Source: Oligoflexales bacterium (lineage in GTDB: Bacteria > Bdellovibrionota_B > Oligoflexia > Oligoflexales > RGVZ01). Taken from it: a stretch of 64,000 nucleotides of DNA. The DNA lies in NCBI GenBank assembly GCA_947494335.1, contig CANLUT010000003.1, forward strand, positions 323,381 to 387,380. Direction: 5' to 3'. Below are positions 17,696-26,075 of the stretch, in pieces. Each line of letters begins with the position of its first letter. The first letter of the stretch is position 1. The notes under the pieces were generated by a model. That model was not told where the DNA came from, made no database searches, and saw nothing but the letters and a program-made list of their open reading frames with translations. The translations under genes and the position numbers were made by a program.

Positions 17696-18790
17696 ATGTA
17701 TCAATGGACCGAGCGTGATCACGAGGACATGAAGATCCGTCCGATCGAACTCGCTGAAACCATACCTGCCCATTGGTTTACTCACCCCGGTATGCATCAA
17801 ACTGACCGCGAGTTAGTTTTGGCTAAGACGTGGCAATACGTTGGCCATGAAAGCCAACTTACAAAAGCAGGTGACTATCTAGTAGATGAGATTATTGGCC
17901 GACCAATTCTCGTTGTCAGAAATCTTGAAAATGAAATTCTGTGTTTTTCGAATGTATGCAGGCATCGCGGCGGCGCCTTGGCGACCAAGAATGGGTCGGC
18001 GCGCGCTTTAAGATGTGTTTACCATGCATGGACCTACAATCTAGATGGTGTCTTGGTCGGCGCACCAAAATTTGAGGGTGTGGAAAACTTTAACAAGCAT
18101 GAGTGCACGCTTCCTCGTTATCGCATGGAATCCTATGAAGGATTTTTGTTTGTAAACTTTTCCGGTGATGCGCCGTCGCTAGCAGAGCATCTATCGGGTG
18201 TTAAAGAAACGATTCAGCCTATCAATCTTCGCGGCATGCATTTTTACAAGCGTGTCGTTTATCAGGTCAAAGCCAATTGGAAGGTCTACATTGATAACTA
18301 CATGGAGGGTTATCACATCCTCCATGTGCATCCGGGCTTGGCAAAAATTCTTGATGTTTCAGGTTACACTACGACCATCGAAAAAAATAAGGTTCTTCAG
18401 TACGGCCCACTTGCGGGTGAGGATAATCCCTATCATACGGGTGGAGCCGCTTACTATTATCAGGTGTTCCCCAATCTTATGCTGAATATCCTTCCTGGGC
18501 GGGTGCAGATGAATAGCATTCTGCCGATAGATGCCGATCATTGTTTGACCGTCTTTGATTTTTTCTTTGATGAAAAAGATCCTGCGAAGCTTGAATCCCG
18601 GGCCAAAGATGACCTCGACATTTCTGATGTTGTTCAGAAAGAGGATATTTGGATTTGCGAGCTGGTGCAGAAGGGTCTGAAGAGCGGAACCTACGATAAG
18701 GGACGCATTTGTGTGCAAGAAGAGCGTGGCGTATGGGCGTTTCATAACAATTTACGCGATGCTTACAGACATATTGCGTCCAAGCAATAA
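17696..18790 (+). CDS. Rieske-type ring-hydroxylating oxygenase, alpha subunit
   Basis: 364 aa from ATG 17696 (GGAGG 5 nt upstream). The Rieske [2Fe-2S] ligands are Cys88, His90, Cys107 and His110 (CRHRGG...RCVYHAW). The mononuclear iron site is EGYHILHVH, His207 and His212, with the bridging acidic residue Glu204. Family members hydroxylate aromatic rings or demethylate and oxidise choline or betaines; the choline-monooxygenase-like branch is a plausible relative. No reductase or ferredoxin partner gene is adjacent, so electrons must come from elsewhere. Confidence 0.88.
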   Translation: MYQWTERDHEDMKIRPIELAETIPAHWFTHPGMHQTDRELVLAKTWQYVGHESQLTKAGDYLVDEIIGRPILVVRNLENEILCFSNVCRHRGGALATKNGSARALRCVYHAWTYNLDGVLVGAPKFEGVENFNKHECTLPRYRMESYEGFLFVNFSGDAPSLAEHLSGVKETIQPINLRGMHFYKRVVYQVKANWKVYIDNYMEGYHILHVHPGLAKILDVSGYTTTIEKNKVLQYGPLAGEDNPYHTGGAAYYYQVFPNLMLNILPGRVQMNSILPIDADHCLTVFDFFFDEKDPAKLESRAKDDLDISDVVQKEDIWICELVQKGLKSGTYDKGRICVQEERGVWAFHNNLRDAYRHIASKQ

Positions 18791-18808
18791 CAGCAGAAGA
18801 GTTAACTA

Positions 18809-19588
18809 TCAGCGGTTTTTGAACTGACGAAGATTTTGTTCGTGGGTGGCATTCATCCATATGGATTCAAAAATATCATCAGCCCAAGTGTGATCGCCCG
18901 ATGAACCCTCGCTCGAGTGACGCAGCATTTTCTTTTGAGCTGATACCGCCAAGGGCTCAAGTTGTAAAATTGGAAGAATACTCGCGCCGATTCCGTCCGA
19001 GTTTGCTGAATTGATTAATCTGTGAATCAGTCCGAGCTGGTGCGCCTTTTCCGCGTCCATACTCTCGCAAAAATAAAGGAGTGACTGCGCTTTGGATTTG
19101 CCCAGCAAACTGACAAGGCGTGAAGATGCGCCGTAGCCTGTCGCTAGACCAAGTTTCAGTTGTTTAAATTCAAATGAGCTGCGAACGGTTGCAAGTCGGA
19201 TATCAGCGGCCAGCGCCAGTTCGGCACCTCCTCCAATCGCAGCACCATCGACCACCGAGAAGACGGGTAGGGGAAGAAACTCAAGTCCTTCGCAAAATTT
19301 CCGCATCATGGTTGCATAGGCTCGACCTTCAGCCTTGCTGGGAAGCTCCGAAAGCTCCTTGAGATCGCCTCCGGCAATCCAAAAGCAGCGATCTCCCTTA
19401 GTCACAGTTTCAGCTGTTATGACAATGGCGCGAATCCCGGGCCTGGGATTTTTTCGAAAAAAGTCGAGGGTGTCACAAAGTTCTCTGGCTAAGGTCGTAC
19501 CAAGAGCATTCATGCGCTCGGGGCGGCAGATGTGCCATTGCTGCCAGCCATAGGCCTCGGTTGTGTGGTTTGTGATTAAGATTGTCAT
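18809..19588 (-). CDS. Crotonase-family enoyl-CoA hydratase/isomerase
   Basis: 259 aa from ATG 19588 (the frame is open further to 19693, but that would add a non-homologous extension). It has the crotonase oxyanion segments IAGGDLKEL and GAAIGGGAELALAADIRLA. The first catalytic Glu (GGGAE) is present. The position of the second Glu in FGQPE-type hydratases reads FKQLK here, so simple hydratase activity is doubtful and another CoA chemistry is possible. The gene converges on the Rieske gene with 18 nt between them. The ribosome site is weak. Confidence 0.82.
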   Translation of the reverse strand: MTILITNHTTEAYGWQQWHICRPERMNALGTTLARELCDTLDFFRKNPRPGIRAIVITAETVTKGDRCFWIAGGDLKELSELPSKAEGRAYATMMRKFCEGLEFLPLPVFSVVDGAAIGGGAELALAADIRLATVRSSFEFKQLKLGLATGYGASSRLVSLLGKSKAQSLLYFCESMDAEKAHQLGLIHRLINSANSDGIGASILPILQLEPLAVSAQKKMLRHSSEGSSGDHTWADDIFESIWMNATHEQNLRQFKNR

Positions 19589-19741
19589 AAAATAAGTATT
19601 CCATATCATTGGAAAAATGGGAACCGTAGGGTGCTCGTAAGAGTCCATAAACGCGGTTGCAAATCCATCGGATCCCAAGTAAAAACACGGCATCAGAATA
19701 TTGAGTTATTTGCTCAGGTAATATCAGGACAAGGAATCACT

Positions 19742-20062
19742 ATGACTAAGCCAGAAGTCGTCAGCAAAATAAAAGCAGATATTGAATCTACCCCGGTGCT
19801 TCTCTACATGAAGGGTACGAAGGATCAGCCGATGTGCGGTTTTTCTGCACAGGTTTGTCACATTCTGAATAGTTACGGCGTTGATTATAAGACAGTCGAC
19901 GTGTTGTCGGACTGGGATATCCGCGAGGGAATTAAATCCGTGAACAACTGGCCGACGATTCCTCAGCTTTTTATCAAAGGTAAATTTGTGGGCGGATGCG
20001 ATATCACGATGGAACTTCACAAGAGCGGAGAGCTCAAGAAGCTCATTGAAACCGCAAAATAA
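19742..20062 (+). CDS. grxD: Monothiol glutaredoxin, Grx4 type
   Basis: 106 aa. The active motif is CGFS (Cys32) in QPMCGFSAQ, with WPTIPQLFIKG and GGCDI for glutathione binding. CGFS glutaredoxins carry [2Fe-2S] clusters with glutathione and deliver them to target proteins. Start ATG 19742 follows AAGGAATCACT. The gene is divergent from the crotonase and upstream of the cystathionine enzyme. Confidence 0.94.
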   Translation: MTKPEVVSKIKADIESTPVLLYMKGTKDQPMCGFSAQVCHILNSYGVDYKTVDVLSDWDIREGIKSVNNWPTIPQLFIKGKFVGGCDITMELHKSGELKKLIETAK

Positions 20063-20112
20063 CCGGCAAAATCAACTAATTGTTGATTCATCGGGACAAC
20101 TCGATAAACTTG

Positions 20113-20138
20113 ACCCTCATCCATTCATCGGTGAGGGT
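20113..20138 (+). promoter_or_regulatory. Hairpin enclosing the ribosome site of the PLP gene
   Basis: ACCCTCA (20113-20119) pairs with TGAGGGT (20132-20138). The right arm contains the GAGGG that should bind the ribosome for the ATG at 20147. It may also serve as a grxD terminator, since TTAATTTTT follows. Confidence 0.4.
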
Positions 20139-20146
20139 TAATTTTT

Positions 20147-21298
20147 ATGCATTCTGATCTCAGAACGAAGACGATTGCTGTGCACGCAGGCACTGAGCCT
20201 GAGCCAAACACCGGCGCGATCATGACGCCGATTTTCTTGACGTCAACGTTTGTTCAAGAGGCGCCTGGCGTCCATAAAGGTTACGACTATTCCCGTGCCG
20301 ATAATCCGACACGGCAAGCGCACGAAAAAGCGCTCGCGCAGATTGAGCGCGGAGCAAAGTATGCGTTGGCGTATGCTAGTGGGTTGGCCGCTGAACAAGC
20401 CATCATTCAATTGCTAAATCCTGGTGATCGCATTCTGGTGTGTGATGACGTCTACGGCGGAACTGGAAGATTGTTTCGCCGCTTGTTTGCCAAATACAAT
20501 TTGGACTTTCAGTTTATTGATATGGCGAACATGGATGAGGTCAAGAAAGCAGCTACCGCGAATACAAAGCTCATTTGGGTTGAGTCTCCGACCAATCCTA
20601 CGATGAAGGTTATTGATATTCAGGCAATGAGTGCCGTAGCGAAGTCAGTGGGCGCAAAACTTGTTGTCGACAACACGTTTGCCTCGCCAGTATTTCAGTC
20701 TCCGCTCCTGATGGGAGCAGACATTGTGATGCATAGCTCCACAAAGTATATCGGTGGCCATTCGGATATGATTGGTGGCGCACTGATGATGACCGACAAG
20801 GCTTTGCATGAACAACTTAAATTTGTACAGTTTGCTGCAGGCGCAGTTCCCTCTCCTTTTGAAAGCTTCATGTTCCTGCGTAGCATCAAGACATTGGCGG
20901 TCCGTATGGAGCAACATGCGAAAAATGCGCAGGCGGTTGCTGAGTTTTTAGAAAAACATCCTAAGGTAAAGCGGGTCTATTTCCCCGGTCTTAAATCTCA
21001 CCCCCAGCATGAGCTTGCAAAGAAGCAGATGTCAGGATTTTCAGGTATGGTGAGTTTTGATATGAATGGAACTTACGATGATGTCGTTAAATTTCTCAAA
21101 AAACTCAAAGTTTTTTGCTTGGCAGAAAGTCTTGGTGGCGTCGAGTCTTTAGTTAATCATCCAGAGAAAATGACGCATGCCAGCGTTCCGGAAGAGCTAC
21201 GCAAAAAACTAGGCATCGGTCCTACCTTGCTTCGACTGTCAGTAGGAATTGAGGATACGGCTGATTTGATCGCTGATCTTGATCAAGCGCTGTCTTGA
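20147..21298 (+). CDS. PLP-dependent cystathionine gamma-synthase/lyase family enzyme
   Basis: 383 aa, family-typical length. The cofactor Lys200 lies in HSSTKYIGGHSD; YDYSRADNPTR and the SGLAA loop that contacts the phosphate are present. The C-terminal ESLGGVESLVNHP is the family signature. The group includes cystathionine gamma-lyase, gamma-synthase and methionine gamma-lyase, which cannot be separated safely by eye. The ESLGGVESL box fits lyase or synthase. A hairpin covers its ribosome site. Followed 23 nt later by proline iminopeptidase. Confidence 0.9.
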   Translation: MHSDLRTKTIAVHAGTEPEPNTGAIMTPIFLTSTFVQEAPGVHKGYDYSRADNPTRQAHEKALAQIERGAKYALAYASGLAAEQAIIQLLNPGDRILVCDDVYGGTGRLFRRLFAKYNLDFQFIDMANMDEVKKAATANTKLIWVESPTNPTMKVIDIQAMSAVAKSVGAKLVVDNTFASPVFQSPLLMGADIVMHSSTKYIGGHSDMIGGALMMTDKALHEQLKFVQFAAGAVPSPFESFMFLRSIKTLAVRMEQHAKNAQAVAEFLEKHPKVKRVYFPGLKSHPQHELAKKQMSGFSGMVSFDMNGTYDDVVKFLKKLKVFCLAESLGGVESLVNHPEKMTHASVPEELRKKLGIGPTLLRLSVGIEDTADLIADLDQALS

Positions 21299-21321
21299 AG
21301 CCGTAAAACAGGAGAGATGTC

Positions 21322-22296
21322 GTGGTTATGATGCGAGATGCGAAAAGTTGGTTATATCCTGTGCCGCAGCCATTTGATTCTGGTCATTTGGACGTAGGAG
21401 ATGGTCATCAGGTTTACTATGAACAATCAGGAAATCCTGCAGGAAAGCCTGTCATTTTCGTTCATGGTGGTCCAGGTGGTGGAACCAATTCGAGTCACCG
21501 TCGATTTTTTAACCCGGAGAAGTACCGCATAGTCTTATTTGATCAGCGAGGTTGCGGTAAAAGTAAACCGCATGCATCGATTGACCACAATACCACCTGG
21601 CATCTTGTGGCAGACATGGAGAAGATTCGCGAAAAGCTTGGTATCAAGAAATGGCAAGTGTTTGGTGGAAGTTGGGGCAGCACATTATCACTGGCATATG
21701 CTGTCAAGCATCCTGATAGAGTGACGGAGTTAGTTCTCAGGGGGATTTTCTTGGTGCGTGAAAAGGAATTGCGCTGGTTTTACCAGGAAGGTACCAGCGA
21801 AATGTTTCCGGATGCCTGGGAAGAGTACGTGAAGCCTATTCCCCCGTCTGAGCGAAAAGACATGATTGCGGCCTATCACAAGCGTTTGACGTCGGATGAT
21901 CGCAGCGTGAGGATTGCCGCTTGCCGTGCTTGGAGTATTTGGGAAGGGTTTACGAGTGGGATGTTTACGCGCATCGATGATGTGAAGGCAAGTTTTGGTG
22001 AAGAAAGTTTTGCTGAGGCATTTGCCCGAATTGAGTGCCATTATTTTGTGAATAAAGGATTTTTTGAATCTGAACGTTGGCTTCTCGACGGCTGTAAAAA
22101 ATTAAGTAAAATTCCAACAGTTATCGTCCAAGGCCGCTATGACGTGATTTGTCCTGTGACGTCTGCATGGGAGTTACACAAAGCTCTCCCGAGCAGTGAG
22201 CTTTTCATCATCCCTGATGCTGGGCATTCAGCATTTGAAGATGGCAATGCCCGGGCTCTGGTTGCAGCGACAGATCGTTTCGCCGAGCGTGTGTAA
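21322..22296 (+). CDS. pip: Proline iminopeptidase (prolyl aminopeptidase, S33)
   Basis: 324 aa, alpha/beta hydrolase. HGGPGGG (about 49-55) forms the oxyanion region and GGSWGS holds the nucleophile Ser117. The C-terminal Asp and His are in GRYDVICPV and DAGHSAF. It removes N-terminal proline from peptides in the cytoplasm. GTG 21322 is preferred because GGAGAG lies 5 nt upstream; ATGs at 21328 and 21331 are alternatives. Confidence 0.93.
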   Translation: MVMMRDAKSWLYPVPQPFDSGHLDVGDGHQVYYEQSGNPAGKPVIFVHGGPGGGTNSSHRRFFNPEKYRIVLFDQRGCGKSKPHASIDHNTTWHLVADMEKIREKLGIKKWQVFGGSWGSTLSLAYAVKHPDRVTELVLRGIFLVREKELRWFYQEGTSEMFPDAWEEYVKPIPPSERKDMIAAYHKRLTSDDRSVRIAACRAWSIWEGFTSGMFTRIDDVKASFGEESFAEAFARIECHYFVNKGFFESERWLLDGCKKLSKIPTVIVQGRYDVICPVTSAWELHKALPSSELFIIPDAGHSAFEDGNARALVAATDRFAERV

Positions 22297-22324
22297 TTGA
22301 TGAATCGAAATTAATTGAAAGCGA

Positions 22325-22855
22325 TTAGGGCCACTTTTGCGGAACGCGCTCAATTTCAGATGCTTTGAATCCCCGCGCAATCATGCGATCGGTAATAGCT
22401 TTTAACAGTGTCTCGTCCATTTGTGGCTTGCGGGCCATAATCCATAGATAACCGCGATTTGGCGTGGCAACGACAACCCAGCTATAGTCCGGATCAAGTT
22501 CGACCGTATAGTAAGGAAAACTCAGTGGCCAAAAAGGACTTACCTTCCATTCGGCATTATTAGTTCCAGAAACCATCTTTCCAGTCATATTGTACGTCTT
22601 CAACGGGCCGTCAAAAGCGTCTTTATAATATGTAAAGCGGATGGCAACTGTGCCGTCATCTTTTAGATCGTAGTGCTCAATAGCATTGTGGGCGCCTTTT
22701 TCTACGAATGTAGGGATATTGGCAATCACATACCAATCACCCATGAATCTCTTAAGGTCGACGGTGGCTACTTTATCAAGCGGCGGGAGTTCTTTAGTCG
22801 TCGTACAGGCTGCAGTTACAAAAGATGTGGTGATGAAAAGTAGTTTCTTTAACAC
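22325..22855 (-). CDS. blc: Bacterial lipocalin lipoprotein
   Basis: 176 aa. Lipobox FVTAAC, then the lipocalin signature GDWYVIANIPTF and the NRGYLWIMARKP strand near the C-terminus. Blc is an outer-membrane-anchored barrel that binds fatty acids or lysophospholipids. Convergent with pip; the 28-nt gap shows no terminator. Confidence 0.92.
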   Translation of the reverse strand: MLKKLLFITTSFVTAACTTTKELPPLDKVATVDLKRFMGDWYVIANIPTFVEKGAHNAIEHYDLKDDGTVAIRFTYYKDAFDGPLKTYNMTGKMVSGTNNAEWKVSPFWPLSFPYYTVELDPDYSWVVVATPNRGYLWIMARKPQMDETLLKAITDRMIARGFKASEIERVPQKWP

Positions 22856-22952
22856 AGGATCATCCCTTCCTTAAAAGAATAATGATACACTTTCCACGAT
22901 AGCATGGATTTGACATGCGCATCCAACATTCTGTGAAATTGGAGTCGGCTAT

Positions 22953-23396
22953 TTGCTGAAATCGCGAATTAAGAGGCAAATCAGGCAAATTGTATTCGCC
23001 GATCGCATGGTCTGGCTCATGAAGCGGCCAGTTTTTTGGCGTCTTACCATTGTCGTCCATGGACTTATGCTGGTGTGTGCTTGTCTTTTGCTTTGGATGG
23101 AAGGTGAGATAAATCCTCGTGTCCGGGATTTGACGGACGCCCTCTATTGGGCCGTGGCGTCTGCTACGACCGTTGGTTATGGCGACGTCGTTGCGATTAC
23201 CCCGGGTGGAAAGTGGCTTTCGATGTTTCTTATGGTCGGCGGTACACTTATTTCAGCGCTTTACACAGCTCTGTTTGCAGCGGCCCTCATGAAGCCAGAG
23301 ATCGATGAAATTGAGCGCGAGCTGACCAGCGAGGAGCAGCAGGTGTCAGAGATGATGCAGCGCCTCGATGCGTTAACCGAAAAACAGAAAAGTTGA
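22953..23396 (+). CDS. Two-helix potassium channel subunit
   Basis: 147 aa, TTG start with TTGGAGT upstream. TM1 at about 31-50, pore loop with selectivity filter TTVGYGDV (72-79), TM2 at about 88-112, and an acidic coiled-coil-like tail. It matches the Ion_trans_2 (KcsA-like) pore unit. No regulatory RCK domain is present. Confidence 0.9.
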   Translation: MLKSRIKRQIRQIVFADRMVWLMKRPVFWRLTIVVHGLMLVCACLLLWMEGEINPRVRDLTDALYWAVASATTVGYGDVVAITPGGKWLSMFLMVGGTLISALYTALFAAALMKPEIDEIERELTSEEQQVSEMMQRLDALTEKQKS

Positions 23397-23586
23397 TAAT
23401 TTGTTTTGGATGAAGCCAGCCAATCCGTTTTGAAGAGGCGCCGGAGTGCGAGCAACATCTTTCCAGGACGATGTCCAGACTCGATGATTGTCGCGAAATA
23501 AGAGCTTGGTAGCGGGGGATTCGGAAGTCAACGGGTATGATTTAATATTTTCCAATTGTTGACTCCACGAATCTTTGAAAGTCACT

Positions 23587-23629
23587 ATAAAAACATAAAC
23601 GAGAACCCGACCTGAGCGGTCGGGTTCTC
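23587..23629 (-). terminator. Terminator of the trypsin-like lipoprotein gene
   Basis: Perfect 12-bp stem (23601-23612 with 23618-23629), 5-nt loop. Read on the minus strand it is followed by a T-rich tail (GTTTATGTTTTTAT). Confidence 0.85.
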
Positions 23630-23637
23630 AGTAAAAA

Positions 23638-24552
23638 TCAAGGCAAGTCATTACCAACGAGTTCCCTGATTTTTGCGGCAGGGACTGCGTAGGTTAGCTC
23701 TTTCCAAACATCTTCGCTCGCATCGTCGTAAATCTTTTTCAAGTAGGACGCGTCGCGTACGACACTATTTTTCGGGATTTTTCCTGTCGACAAAATTCCA
23801 ACGATGGCTCCTGTCTCACGGTCGACGATTGCGGAACCAGAGTCACCGTGGGAGACGTCGCATCCGGTTGCAAACATCCAGGTTTTATAAGGTCCTGGAT
23901 TAAATTCGTCTGGATCAGCCATGTAACGAACTTCGCCGTCTGGTGAGAATACCTTGCAGTCATCGTCCTGGCCGCTCATAAGATTTTTTTGTCCAGAGTT
24001 TCCAGCGACGCCGTAGCCGATTGTTAGTAGGTTTGTTCCTTTGCGTGACTCGCCATTGTCAAAGGACTTGGCAACATCTTGTAAAGCTGTTTTCTGATCT
24101 TCGGTTGCGCCAGAAACAGTAAAAATCGTTAAATCAAGATCTGTCTTCGTGTTGACGATCTTGTCGCAACGTAAGTTATTGATGCCCAGCATTTCAAAAG
24201 AAATTTTAGCTGACGAACATTCGTCATCCGATCCGATTACGTGGTGATTTGTTGCGAGAAGCGGTTGCCCATTCTTTTCGCCAATCACAAAGGCTGTTGC
24301 CCCACCGAAGCCCAACCGAACACGTGCTGTTGCTTTTGCAGCGCGCTGAAATGCCGGTGAGCGGCTAGGTAGAGAGTCTTTGGTGACGATTTGTTTACCC
24401 CAGGTTGGGCCGATTTGATAATCAGATGTACTGGAAGTAGCGGCTAGTCGTGAATCAGGAAGTTGGCGGAGAGTTTTAGAGTCTTGGTTGGTTAGTCCAC
24501 ATGCAGTGGTTAGAGAAACGGCGGAAATCGCAATTATTCTTCGCATTGCCAT
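23638..24552 (-). CDS. Trypsin-like serine protease lipoprotein
   Basis: 304 aa. Lipobox LTTAC with Cys18. The chymotrypsin-fold triad is complete: His in TNHHVIG (His104), Asp140 in TDLDLTIF and Ser238 in SHGDSGSAI. It is probably anchored in the envelope and cleaves exported proteins. Related in layout to the partial gene at the left edge of the window. An AGGA ribosome site precedes the ATG. Confidence 0.9.
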   Translation of the reverse strand: MAMRRIIAISAVSLTTACGLTNQDSKTLRQLPDSRLAATSSTSDYQIGPTWGKQIVTKDSLPSRSPAFQRAAKATARVRLGFGGATAFVIGEKNGQPLLATNHHVIGSDDECSSAKISFEMLGINNLRCDKIVNTKTDLDLTIFTVSGATEDQKTALQDVAKSFDNGESRKGTNLLTIGYGVAGNSGQKNLMSGQDDDCKVFSPDGEVRYMADPDEFNPGPYKTWMFATGCDVSHGDSGSAIVDRETGAIVGILSTGKIPKNSVVRDASYLKKIYDDASEDVWKELTYAVPAAKIRELVGNDLP

Positions 24553-24693
24553 AGGGGATCCTCACATTGTAGAAAAGTATTTGAGTGTAGGGGTTTTATA
24601 GTAATCCACTTAAAAGTCAATAAAATAAAATCTATTTTAAAGGCTTTTTTGGACCTGCCCGTGAATGCTAAATCAAGGTGGAGTTTGGTGAAT

Positions 24694-25956
24694 ATGAAAT
24701 ATAAGCTCCTGTATCTGCTAGTTTTTTTATGTTTTTCGGGACTTGTTGAAGCGCGCTTTGATCCCTATGATAGTGATCAGATCGATTCTGAACAGCACCA
24801 TAACACCGAGACCTGGAATGATAAAAACTCCTACCGTTATCCCATTTCTTGGGAGCGTTCATGGACGGACAGCGCGATGGGGTACCGGGTCAATGCCGGC
24901 AGTTTGAATGTTTCCAGATTCAATTTTGAAGACGATATAAAGATAAGGCCGAGACCGTTGGAGCCATTGACTGCATCCTTTGTGCAGTCACGTCGCGAGG
25001 ATTTGGTTGAACAATCTCTCGAACGAGAGTTGCGGCTGGGCTGGTCCATGATCCCTGGAATGCGACTCTCTGTATTGGGAGATGTAGATACCAGGAAAGA
25101 GTTTGGAGACCTTGGATTAGCCTGGACGCTTCACGAGTCAGGGCAATCGCTGACCGAAATTTTTGCGTGGAACGTTGATCAGTATTACCAATCAAAGCGA
25201 TCAGACGAGGCTGCCCACCGGGATGGAGAAACTAAAACATTTGGCTTTCGATCTGAAAAAAACTCAAAGAACAGATCAATCGGTTGGCGTCTTCTGTTGG
25301 AGTGGGATACGCCTCTGGATTGGACGCTTCCTTCGCAAAACTGGCGCTACCAATACGAAAATCGAACGCTGCATGCGCGTGTGGACTTGCCTTTAGCTGA
25401 TGCTAGCGTCCTCTACACAATTGGGAAATGGCAAAGAAAATTTGAAAGGAAGGCACTGCTAACGCAGACCGAAAATTCATCTGTTCATAAGTCTATGACC
25501 AAGGATGCCTTTGAAGCCGAGGTGGGTGTTGAGCATGGTGTAGATCAAGAAATCATGTATAGCGCGGCGTTACAGAGAGTGTGGCGACGAGTTCATTACG
25601 ATTTGAGTAAGGATTTTTCGGAAGCGTCAATACCAGGAGAAACAGTAAGTCCTCTGGGTGTGTTGCGCAACGAATGGGGATTCATGTTGACGCGGCACGC
25701 CCCGGTGCGTCCCGATATCAGTCTCCAGCATGGATTTATGTTGAATGATGTTTACGTTAAAGAGGATCAGCGCTTATGGAAGACTGTAGAAGTCAAATAT
25801 CAGCTCCTCTTTGATTTTAAGTTGAACGATCTGACAAAATTTGCAGTAAACACCACATGGGATGTTGATCAGCTTGTGAGGGACTATCCATACCCAAAAA
25901 ATAGCCCGTTCAGGCCTTGGGGTGGTGGTGACTTACAATTCATGATGAAAATATAA
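24694..25956 (+). CDS. Exported protein with beta-rich pattern, possible outer-membrane protein
   Basis: 420 aa from ATG 24694 (AAGGTGGAG upstream; GTG 24688 is an alternative). Signal peptide LLYLLVFLCFSGLVEA. The mature part has alternating polar and hydrophobic residues and many aromatic ends of strands (WRLLLEWDTPLDW, YTIGKWQRKFERK, LQRVWRRVHYDL), consistent with a barrel or beta-sandwich. It does not end in Phe or Trp. No family is recognised. The phosphatase gene follows after 119 nt. Confidence 0.65.
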   Translation: MKYKLLYLLVFLCFSGLVEARFDPYDSDQIDSEQHHNTETWNDKNSYRYPISWERSWTDSAMGYRVNAGSLNVSRFNFEDDIKIRPRPLEPLTASFVQSRREDLVEQSLERELRLGWSMIPGMRLSVLGDVDTRKEFGDLGLAWTLHESGQSLTEIFAWNVDQYYQSKRSDEAAHRDGETKTFGFRSEKNSKNRSIGWRLLLEWDTPLDWTLPSQNWRYQYENRTLHARVDLPLADASVLYTIGKWQRKFERKALLTQTENSSVHKSMTKDAFEAEVGVEHGVDQEIMYSAALQRVWRRVHYDLSKDFSEASIPGETVSPLGVLRNEWGFMLTRHAPVRPDISLQHGFMLNDVYVKEDQRLWKTVEVKYQLLFDFKLNDLTKFAVNTTWDVDQLVRDYPYPKNSPFRPWGGGDLQFMMKI

Positions 25957-26075
25957 ATTGGTATTTTACTAAAAATATTTGGTGATAGCCGAGAGATCAG
26001 GCAATTCCAGTCTGGTATGAACCTGGCGATAGACCGCTTCATTGATGCAGTCCGAATTCTTCCGATAACACCCAT

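Noticed and set aside
12823-17700. tRNA-adjacent accessory genes as an integrated element
   Set aside because: No repeat of the tRNA 3' end, integrase or transposase was found in the window, so an island boundary is not supported.
23373-23585. Minus-strand ORF of 70 aa after the K+ channel gene
   Set aside because: No convincing start site or motif; it overlaps the channel tail and lies between well-supported genes and a terminator.
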